DNA of 32,115 nucleotides. It comes from Thalassobaculaceae bacterium. GTDB lineage: Bacteria > Pseudomonadota > Alphaproteobacteria > Thalassobaculales > Thalassobaculaceae. The DNA is taken from the NCBI GenBank assembly GCA_029212785.1, contig JARGOG010000050.1, positions 1 to 32,115 of the forward strand. Direction: 5' to 3'. Numbering within the stretch: the stretch's first letter is position 1; the number at the start of each line of letters is the position of its first letter. A program made the translations under genes and the position numbers. Shown piece by piece: positions 27,096 to 32,115 of this stretch. The notes beneath the pieces were generated by a model. It had not been told where the DNA came from. It did not search any database and saw only the letters and a program-made list of their open reading frames with translations.

Positions 27096-27103
27096 GAGGG
27101 GCC

Positions 27104-27601
27104 ATGGCGACGACGCTCTGGATCCGACCGCCCAAGATCGCGGAGGCCCGCCCGATCTCGCGGGTGGTACGCCGTTCGATCGTCGAGCTCTGTGCTGAAG
27201 ATCACGACGACGACCGGCACCAGATCGCCGACTGGCTGGCGAACAAGTCGCCGCAGCAAGTCGCCCGGTGGATCGCCGACCGGAACCAGCTGTGGTGCGT
27301 CGCCGGCCGGGAGGAGATCCAGGGCGCCGGCGCGGTGCGGCGGGATGGCCAGTTGCTGCTGCTCTATGTCGATCCGGCCGCCCGGTTCACCGGAATCAGC
27401 CGCGCCCTGCTCGACCAGTTGGAGCTCGACGCGTTCCAGGCCGGCGCCAACCGCATCACGCTTAAGAGCACGCGGACCGCTCGGCGGTTCTATCTGGAGG
27501 CGGGCTATGTCCCGGTCGCCGCCGGCAGCGACGAGCTGGTGAAGTCGATGGGCCGGATGACGGAGCTGACCCAGAAAACCAAGAAGCCGACGGTCGGCTG
27601 A
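27104..27601 (+). CDS. GNAT acetyltransferase (Acetyltransf_1)
   Basis: A 165-residue GNAT protein. The core strand LLLLYVDPAARFTGISRALL carries the acetyl-CoA-binding loop (RFTGIS, a loose form of R/Q-x-x-G-x-G/A). TRTARRFYLEAGYVPV is the usual C-terminal strand and helix. The N-terminal part (WIRPPKIAEARPISRVVRRS) also matches the family. An excellent Shine-Dalgarno (GGAGG) precedes the ATG, and it lies 8 bases after the MFS gene. Its last codons form the left arm of the terminator. The substrate is unknown. Confidence 0.88.
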   Translation: MATTLWIRPPKIAEARPISRVVRRSIVELCAEDHDDDRHQIADWLANKSPQQVARWIADRNQLWCVAGREEIQGAGAVRRDGQLLLLYVDPAARFTGISRALLDQLELDAFQAGANRITLKSTRTARRFYLEAGYVPVAAGSDELVKSMGRMTELTQKTKKPTVG

Positions 27602-27614
27602 GACTGTCGGCTTC
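27583..27614. terminator. Bidirectional intrinsic terminator between GNAT and infC
   Basis: GAAGCCGAC (27583-27591) pairs perfectly with GTCGGCTTC (27606-27614) over a 14-base loop. On the plus strand it is followed by CTTTCTTA; on the minus strand by TTGGTTTT. Both sides therefore end in T-rich runs, so it can stop the MFS/GNAT operon and thrS-infC. The left arm lies inside the last codons of the GNAT gene. Confidence 0.8.
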
Positions 27615-27652
27615 CTTTCTTACGGCGTTTTATCGACCCGCTGCGCTACCGC

Positions 27653-28192
27653 TCAACGCGGCGCGACCACCATGATCATCTGGCGGCCTTCAAGCTTCGG
27701 ATGGGCTTCCACCTTGGCGATCTCAGCAAGCTCACCTTGAATACGCTTGAGCACATTCAGACCGATTTCCTGGTGCGCCATCTCGCGGCCCCGGAAGCGC
27801 ATGGTCAGCTTCACCTTATCCCCGTCGCTGAGGAACCGGTTCACGTTGCGCATCTTGGTCTGGTAATCGTGCTCATCGATATTCGGGCGCATCTTGATCT
27901 CTTTGACCTCGATGACCTTCTGCTTTTTCTTGGCTTCGTTCTTTTTCTTCTGAGCCTCGTACTTGAACTTGCCGTAGTCCAGAATTTTGCAGACCGGCGG
28001 ATCGGCGTTCGGTGACACCTCGACCAGGTCGAGACCGAATCCCTCAGCCTGCGAAATCGCGTCCTCGACGCCCATCACGCCGAGCATGTCGCCGTCGGGA
28101 CCGACGCAACGTACCTTCGGCACGCGGATGTCACGGTTGACCCGAGGGCCGTCCTTTTGCGGCGGGGTCGTATTAAAAGGTGGTCTGGCGAT
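27653..28192 (-). CDS. infC: Translation initiation factor IF-3, starting at an AUC codon
   Basis: IF-3 binds the 30S subunit and checks start codon and initiator tRNA. The conserved [21 protein letters not shown], the basic linker [22 protein letters not shown] and the C-domain [16 protein letters not shown] are diagnostic. The first usual codon is a GTG at 28123, which gives a shortened protein of 156 residues. Upstream the frame stays open with IF-3-like sequence ([20 protein letters not shown]) up to ATC at 28190-28192, before which it meets an in-frame TAA. AGGAGG lies exactly 6 bases before that ATC. Starting there gives 179 residues, the normal IF-3 length. E. coli infC uses AUU for autoregulation, so an AUC start is biologically sensible. 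Confidence 0.95.
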   Translation of the reverse strand: MARPPFNTTPPQKDGPRVNRDIRVPKVRCVGPDGDMLGVMGVEDAISQAEGFGLDLVEVSPNADPPVCKILDYGKFKYEAQKKKNEAKKKQKVIEVKEIKMRPNIDEHDYQTKMRNVNRFLSDGDKVKLTMRFRGREMAHQEIGLNVLKRIQGELAEIAKVEAHPKLEGRQMIMVVAPR

Positions 28193-28198
28193 AGGTTA

Positions 28199-28204
28199 CC
28201 TCCT
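28199..28204 (-). promoter_or_regulatory. Shine-Dalgarno that defines the AUC start of infC
   Basis: On the minus strand AGGAGG, within CAGGAGGTAACCT, ends 6 bases before ATC 28192-28190. It is one of the best ribosome sites in the window. There is no ATG, GTG or TTG at the right distance, so it strongly supports non-canonical initiation. Confidence 0.85.
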
Positions 28205-28209
28205 GTTTT

Positions 28210-30147
28210 TCATTCGGCCGAATGGCGCGGGACACGGTCCGGGGCCATCGCCTCATCCTTTAGTCTATGAACGGCGTCGTCGAGAGCAAGGATTTCCTGC
28301 GCCTTGCCGCCCAGACGACGGACCGCGACTTGTTTTCCTTCAGCTTCGCGGGCGCCGACGACAAGCAGAGCCGGCACCTTCGCCTCGGAATGTTCGCGGA
28401 CCTTGTAGTTGATCTTTTCGTTCCGTAAATCCAGAGCGACACGCAATCCCGCGGCCTTGCAGGCGGCGGCGACGTCACGGGCGTAATCGTCCGCGGCATC
28501 GGTGATCGTCGCCACCACGACCTGGACCGGCGACAGCCACATCGGGAACCGACCGGCGAACTGCTCGACCAGGATGCCGATCCAGCGTTCCATGGAGCCG
28601 AGGATCGCACGGTGCAGCATGACCGGGCGCTTGCGCTCGCCGCTTTCGGACACATAGACGGCGTCGAGCCGCTCCGGCAGGACGAAATCGACCTGCAGCG
28701 TCCCGCATTGCCAGTCACGGCCGATGGCGTCCCGCAGCACGAATTCGAGTTTCGGGCCGTAGAACGCGCCTTCGCCCGGGTTCAGCGTCGTGTCGAGCTT
28801 GGCGGCGTCGCAGGCCTCGCGCAGCGCCCCCTCGGCCCGGTCCCAGACCGCGTCCTCGCCGGCCCGGACCTCGGGGCGGTCGGAGAACTTGATGCGGATG
28901 TCCTGGAAACCGAAATCCGCATAGATCGACTTCAGCAGGTCGCAGAACTTGATGCTCTCTTCGGTGATCTGATCTTCCGTGCAGAAGATATGGGCGTCGT
29001 CCTGGGTGAAGGCGCGCACGCGCATGATGCCGTGCAGGGCGCCCGACGGCTCGTTGCGGTGGCACGACCCGAACTCGGCGAGGCGCAGCGGCAGATCGCG
29101 GTAGGATTTCAGGCCCTGCTTATAGACCTGTACATGGCCCGGGCAGTTCATCGGCTTCAGCGCCAGGATCCGGTCGTCCTCGGCATTGGCCGTGAACATG
29201 TTCTCGCGGAACTTGTCCCAATGGCCCGAGGCCTCCCACAGCGCCCGGTCGATCAGTTGCGGCGTTTTGATCTCCTGATACCCGGCCGCGTCAAGACGGC
29301 GGCGGACATACATCTCGATCTCGCGGTACAGCGTCCAGCCCTTGGGGTGCCAGAACACCGAGCCGACCGCCTCCTCCTGGATATGGAACAGGTCGAGCTC
29401 GCGGCCGAGGCGTCGGTGGTCGCGCTTCTCCGCCTCCTCGATCATCGTCAGGTGGGCCTGCAGGGCCTTGTCGTCGGCAAAGGCCGTGCCGTAGATGCGC
29501 TGCAGCACCTCGCGGTCGCTGTCGCCGCGCCAGTAGGCGCCGGCCACTCGCATCAGCTTGAACGCATGGCCCACACCCTTGGTCGACGGCCCGTGCGGTC
29601 CGCGGCACAGGTCGAGGAAGTTGCCCTGGCGGTAGAAGCTGATCGTCTCGCCCTGGGGAATGGCGTCGGTCAGCTCGACCTTGAAGGGTTCGTTCGTCGC
29701 CTTGTAATGCGCGACCGCCTGATCGCGCGTCCATTCCTCGCGCACGATCTTCTCGTCGCGGTCGACGATCGCATGCATGCGTTGCTCGATCGTCTCCAGA
29801 TCGTCCGGCGTGAACGGCTGCTCGCGGTAGAAATCGTAGTAGAAGCCGTTCTCGATCGACGGTCCGATGGTGACCTGGGTCTCCGGATAGAGCTCCAGCA
29901 CCGCCTCGGCCAGCACATGGGCACAGTCATGGCGGATATGCGCGAGCGCCTTGTCGTCCTTGCGGGTGATCAGCGCCAGCCTGGCATCGGCTTCGATCAC
30001 GTGGTCGAGATCGACCGGCTTGCCGTCCACTTCGGCGATGAAGGCGGCCTTGGCGAGGCCGGGACCGATATCGGCGGCAACGGCCGCGGGCGTGACTGGC
30101 GCGTCATAGGAACGGACGGATCCGTCAGGGAGCGTGATGGCAGGCAT
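28210..30147 (-). CDS. thrS: Threonyl-tRNA synthetase
   Basis: A 645-residue class II synthetase charging tRNA-Thr. The TGS domain covers 1-63. The editing domain holds HDCAH (His73, His77) and the later histidine/cysteine set. The catalytic core contains [15 protein letters not shown] (zinc Cys), [20 protein letters not shown] (motif 2 and second zinc ligand) and [15 protein letters not shown] (third zinc ligand and motif 3). The anticodon-binding domain forms the last 110 residues. Length matches the family. infC follows 17 bases after the stop, as in E. coli thrS-infC, but rpmI-rplT are not downstream here. The Shine-Dalgarno is weak (GAAGAG), and an unusual structured leader lies upstream. 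Confidence 0.98.
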   Translation of the reverse strand: MPAITLPDGSVRSYDAPVTPAAVAADIGPGLAKAAFIAEVDGKPVDLDHVIEADARLALITRKDDKALAHIRHDCAHVLAEAVLELYPETQVTIGPSIENGFYYDFYREQPFTPDDLETIEQRMHAIVDRDEKIVREEWTRDQAVAHYKATNEPFKVELTDAIPQGETISFYRQGNFLDLCRGPHGPSTKGVGHAFKLMRVAGAYWRGDSDREVLQRIYGTAFADDKALQAHLTMIEEAEKRDHRRLGRELDLFHIQEEAVGSVFWHPKGWTLYREIEMYVRRRLDAAGYQEIKTPQLIDRALWEASGHWDKFRENMFTANAEDDRILALKPMNCPGHVQVYKQGLKSYRDLPLRLAEFGSCHRNEPSGALHGIMRVRAFTQDDAHIFCTEDQITEESIKFCDLLKSIYADFGFQDIRIKFSDRPEVRAGEDAVWDRAEGALREACDAAKLDTTLNPGEGAFYGPKLEFVLRDAIGRDWQCGTLQVDFVLPERLDAVYVSESGERKRPVMLHRAILGSMERWIGILVEQFAGRFPMWLSPVQVVVATITDAADDYARDVAAACKAAGLRVALDLRNEKINYKVREHSEAKVPALLVVGAREAEGKQVAVRRLGGKAQEILALDDAVHRLKDEAMAPDRVPRHSAE

Positions 30148-30222
30148 GGAATAACTCTTCAGTCGAAACCGGAGGCAGAACTAGCGGAGGCGGGCCGGCC
30201 TGATGGGGCCGCCGCTCAGGCG

Positions 30223-30312
30223 TTATGCCGCCTCGGACGCGCGCGCGTTCGCGCTGGCCGTCCGAGACGGCCAGATAGTCAGCGTCAGAGTATCGATGCG
30301 CAGGCGGCGCAT
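30223..30312 (-). CDS. Possible thrS leader peptide (29 codons)
   Basis: ATG 30312 to TAA at 30223-30225 encodes MRRLRIDTLTLTIWPSRTA followed by SANARASEAA. Three of five consecutive residues are threonine (TLTLT) and a fourth follows, a modest enrichment that fits the amino acid of the downstream synthetase. The frame also runs through the hairpin at 30254-30274, as attenuator leader frames do. No good Shine-Dalgarno precedes it, and GC-rich DNA yields such frames by chance, so this is a hypothesis. The same frame continues upstream to a GTG at 30405 with less natural sequence. Confidence 0.25.
   Translation of the reverse strand: MRRLRIDTLTLTIWPSRTASANARASEAA
30254..30274 (-). other. Perfect 9-bp hairpin in the thrS leader
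   Basis: CTGGCCGTC (30254-30262) pairs exactly with GACGGCCAG (30266-30274) over a 3-base loop. One competing pairing uses TCGGACG (30233-30239) with CGTCCGA (30259-30265); another uses CGGACGC (30234-30240) with GCGTCCG (30317-30323). Mutually exclusive stems are a mark of attenuators or operators. No U-run follows the 9-bp stem on the minus strand, so it is not a simple terminator. Confidence 0.5.
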
Positions 30313-30462
30313 GGGAGCGTCCGGTTTCGTTGCGGTGGTCCGGGTTTTACGCGCCTCGCGAGGGCGAAGCAAGGGGCTGGCGGGCGGAGAGCGTTCTTGC
30401 GCCACCGGAAGCGAACAGGTTCACTCGCTCACCACTTCGACTGGACAGCACCGAGACGCCCG

Positions 30463-31524
30463 ATGACGACTCAGATGAAACCGCCCCCGCCCGCGCTCGC
30501 CGTCGGCGACATCGTGCCGAAATGGCCGCTGCGGCGGCGCAATGGCGAGCCGTTCGATGTCCATGCCGACGCCGAGTCCGGAAACATTCATGTGCTGGTG
30601 TTCCTGGCCGACCCGTCATCGGCGGACAGTCGGGCGGCGGTGGATACCTTCGCCGCCCGGCGTGACGACCTCGACGCGCTCGGCGCCCGGGTTCGGCTCG
30701 TTTGTCCTGGCGACGCGAAGGGTGAATTCCCGTTCCCAATCGTCACCGATCCGGACGGGGTGGCTTCGCGGATGGCTGGGCTTGCCGGCGCGATGGGGAA
30801 GGCCACCGGCGGCGGATCCGCCGTTGTGGTCGTCGCTCCCAATCAGCATGTGGCCGCCCGTATCGGCCCGGACGACGGCAATCCGGCCGAGGCGGTGCTC
30901 GCTGTCATCCGGCCGCTGGCCGAGCGCCGCCGCGCGGGTCTGGTGCCGGTGATGCATCCGCCGGTCCTGATCGTGCCCGACGTGTTCAACGACGCCGACT
31001 GCAAGCGGCTGATCAACATCTACGCCATGACGGGCAACGAGTTCGTCGAGCCTGGCCACAACCAGCTCCAGGGCCGCACCACCGACTGCAAGATGCGGAT
31101 CCCCGATTACGGCCGCGACGACCGGATCGACCACTGGGTCTGTGCGGCCGAGACCAACAACGTGATCGACTCCCGGATCGGCCCGCGCCTGATCCCGGAG
31201 ATCCAGCGCGCCTTCAACTATCGGGTCACCCGGCACGAGCGGTATCGCATCGCCCGCTACGAGGGCGCGCAGAAGGGCTCGAAGCACGGCCATCGCGACA
31301 ACACCCAGCCGGTGGTCGCGCATCGGCGCTTCGCGGTGACCATCAACCTGAACAGCGACGAGTACGAGGGCGCGGAGATCCGGTTCCCGGAGTTTTCCGA
31401 GGCGATCTACAAGCCGCCGGCGGGGGCGGCGATCGTATTCTCCTGCTCGCTGCTGCACGAGGTGATGCCGATGCTGTCCGGCCGCCGCTTCGCCTTGCTG
31501 GCCTTCCTGTTCGGCGAGACCTGA
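30463..31524 (+). CDS. 2OG-Fe(II) oxygenase with an N-terminal redoxin-like domain
   Basis: A 353-residue two-domain protein. Residues 10-152 resemble an AhpC/redoxin fold (GDIVPKWPLRRRNGEPFDVH, then HVLVFLADPSSADSRAAVD), but the place of the peroxidatic cysteine reads ADPSSADS without cysteine. Residues 165-353 are a prolyl-4-hydroxylase-like oxygenase: iron ligands His277, Asp279 (GHRDN) and His332 (LLHEVMP), and 2-oxoglutarate-binding Arg341 or Arg342 (SGRRFALL). The oxygenase half looks active; its substrate is unknown. I start it at ATG 30463, just before the redoxin strand. The open frame extends far upstream antisense to thrS but has no domain content there. It is divergent from thrS and ends 22 bases from the lysozyme-like gene. 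Confidence 0.87.
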   Translation: MTTQMKPPPPALAVGDIVPKWPLRRRNGEPFDVHADAESGNIHVLVFLADPSSADSRAAVDTFAARRDDLDALGARVRLVCPGDAKGEFPFPIVTDPDGVASRMAGLAGAMGKATGGGSAVVVVAPNQHVAARIGPDDGNPAEAVLAVIRPLAERRRAGLVPVMHPPVLIVPDVFNDADCKRLINIYAMTGNEFVEPGHNQLQGRTTDCKMRIPDYGRDDRIDHWVCAAETNNVIDSRIGPRLIPEIQRAFNYRVTRHERYRIARYEGAQKGSKHGHRDNTQPVVAHRRFAVTINLNSDEYEGAEIRFPEFSEAIYKPPAGAAIVFSCSLLHEVMPMLSGRRFALLAFLFGET

Positions 31525-31528
31525 GGCC

Positions 31529-31564
31529 CCGAAAGCGGACTCCGGACTAGGAGTCCGGCTTCGG
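31529..31564. terminator. Terminator-like hairpin between convergent genes
   Basis: Arms of 15 bases (31529-31543 and 31550-31564) pair at 13 positions around a 6-base loop GGACTA. The hairpin spans the stop codon of the minus-strand gene and lies just after the stop of the plus-strand oxygenase. No T-run follows on either side, so efficiency as an intrinsic terminator is doubtful. Confidence 0.45.
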
Positions 31565-32115
31565 CGCGCGCGCCTCCTGGGCGGCCGCCTCGAACTGGTC
31601 GCGGGTCCACATGTGTCGCGCCGGAGCCGGGCCGATGCGCCGGCACTCCTCCGCGCAGATGGCGTAGTCCCGGACCGCCAGACCTTTGCTGCGGAAGCTC
31701 GGAAAACCGCCATAGAGCCCCTGTGGGCCGAGATTGTAGGCCATGTCGAAGGTCGCGAGCTGGACCCGCTTCGGCCAGGCTTCGAAGCCACCGCCGACAT
31801 CCGCGAAGAGACGCCGTGCCGTCGCGAAGATCTCGGCGAACTTGCCCCGGAACAGCGCGGCGGATTGCTCCGGGGTGATTCGCAGGTCCGTCAGGTCCTG
31901 GAACGCGCCTGCCCCATGGAAGGCGTGGTCGGTGGCGGCGGAGACGACCGCGTAGCCAGCCCGGATTGTGTCCGCGCTTGCCGGCTGTCCGCCCTTCTCA
32001 AGCGGGATCGCGGCGGCGGCATCGGCATCGGGGATCAGATGGCCGATGCCGATGGTCACCATGCTGCGGGTGTCCAGGTAGAGCCAGGGGATGTCGCCTT
32101 CGAACCGGCGGGCGA
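31547..32115 (-). CDS. GH24/T4-type lysozyme-like protein (N-terminus beyond the window)
   Basis: 189 residues are visible; the frame runs off the right edge without a certain start. The visible start, ARRFEGDIPWLYLDTRSMVT followed by IGIGHLIPD, aligns with T4/P22 lysozymes. Glu in FEG is the likely catalytic acid, Asp in LDT and Thr in VTIG the partners. The second half has LATFDMAYNLGPQGLYGGFPSF, the second conserved block of GH24-type proteins. It would cleave the glycan strands of peptidoglycan. An insertion between the two blocks (about residues 28-85) lengthens it relative to phage enzymes. No holin or phage genes are seen in the window, but the right side is unseen. An internal ATG at 32062 is too late to be the start, because it would drop the catalytic Glu. 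Confidence 0.8.
   Translation of the reverse strand, partial: ARRFEGDIPWLYLDTRSMVTIGIGHLIPDADAAAAIPLEKGGQPASADTIRAGYAVVSAATDHAFHGAGAFQDLTDLRITPEQSAALFRGKFAEIFATARRLFADVGGGFEAWPKRVQLATFDMAYNLGPQGLYGGFPSFRSKGLAVRDYAICAEECRRIGPAPARHMWTRDQFEAAAQEARAPKPDS

Larger units (their letters stand above)
30148..30462. other. 315-base divergent region between thrS and the 2OG oxygenase gene
   Basis: The longest non-coding stretch in the window. It contains the small minus-strand frame (30223-30312), a perfect 9-bp hairpin (30254-30274) and a GCCTGA/TCAGGC hairpin (30198-30203 with 30216-30221), all positioned in the thrS leader. I see no convincing consensus promoter for either gene, no terminator U-run and no tRNA. 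Confidence 0.6.

Noticed and set aside
28612-30462. Long plus-strand open frame antisense to thrS, joined to the oxygenase gene
   Set aside because: It lies opposite an unmistakable thrS, has no domain content and is a product of high GC. Only the part from ATG 30463 is a gene.

Overview
The window is about 32 kb of uniformly GC-rich chromosome from an alphaproteobacterium. The Rhodospirillales and their relatives are the best guess. That placement is an inference from gene content and protein style: a dnaG-rpoD pair, an RpoD with acidic low-complexity segments, a HIG1-type small membrane protein, and a PduO-type cobalamin adenosyltransferase beside etfBA and a 3-hydroxyacyl-CoA dehydrogenase. 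I see no tRNA, rRNA, transposase, integrase, CRISPR array or prophage block. About 29 complete protein genes are packed tightly, with partial genes at both ends.

Layout. 1-2.2 kb: the tail of an unknown gene, a secreted YHS-domain protein, and a membrane histidine kinase. 2.2-6.2 kb: dnaG and rpoD, with the kinase last in the same direction. 6.3-9.5 kb: a HAD phosphatase, an epoxide-hydrolase-like alpha/beta hydrolase and an MFS transporter. 9.5-12.2 kb: a three-gene ABC importer of the NMT1/SsuA/TauA type (binding protein, ATPase, permease). 12.2-17.1 kb: an operon wzm-wzt-asnB for ABC-type polysaccharide export plus a glutamine amidotransferase, with a methyltransferase transcribed divergently. 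17.1-20.7 kb: an acyl-CoA/electron-transfer block (HIG1 protein, adenosyltransferase, etfB, etfA, 3-hydroxybutyryl-CoA dehydrogenase). 20.8-23.2 kb: a bicupin dioxygenase-like protein and an ArsR regulator divergent from a NIPSNAP protein. 23.3-27.6 kb: a tightly coupled run MFS, YgjP-type metalloprotease, GNAT, MFS, GNAT. 27.6-30.1 kb: thrS-infC. 30.5-32.1 kb: a two-domain 2OG-Fe(II) oxygenase and a GH24-type lysozyme-like protein cut by the window edge.

How genes work together. ETF takes electrons from acyl-CoA dehydrogenases while the hydroxyacyl-CoA dehydrogenase performs a later beta-oxidation or polyhydroxybutyrate-related step. The adenosyltransferase supplies coenzyme B12 to mutases of the same acyl-CoA metabolism. 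Wzm and Wzt would export a lipid-linked glycan, and AsnB and the methyltransferase may decorate it.

Main points of interest. infC almost certainly starts at a non-canonical AUC codon behind a near-perfect Shine-Dalgarno sequence. The wzm-wzt-asnB operon with the divergent methyltransferase may be a small glycan-decoration and export module. The 2OG oxygenase carries a redoxin-like domain without the peroxidatic cysteine. There are several strong regulatory structures: a 20-bp palindrome at arsR/NIPSNAP, a triple heptamer repeat upstream of etfBA, a 14-bp hairpin between etfA and hbd, and a structured thrS leader. I found no clear previously undescribed multi-gene system; the glycan module is the nearest candidate and is not proven.
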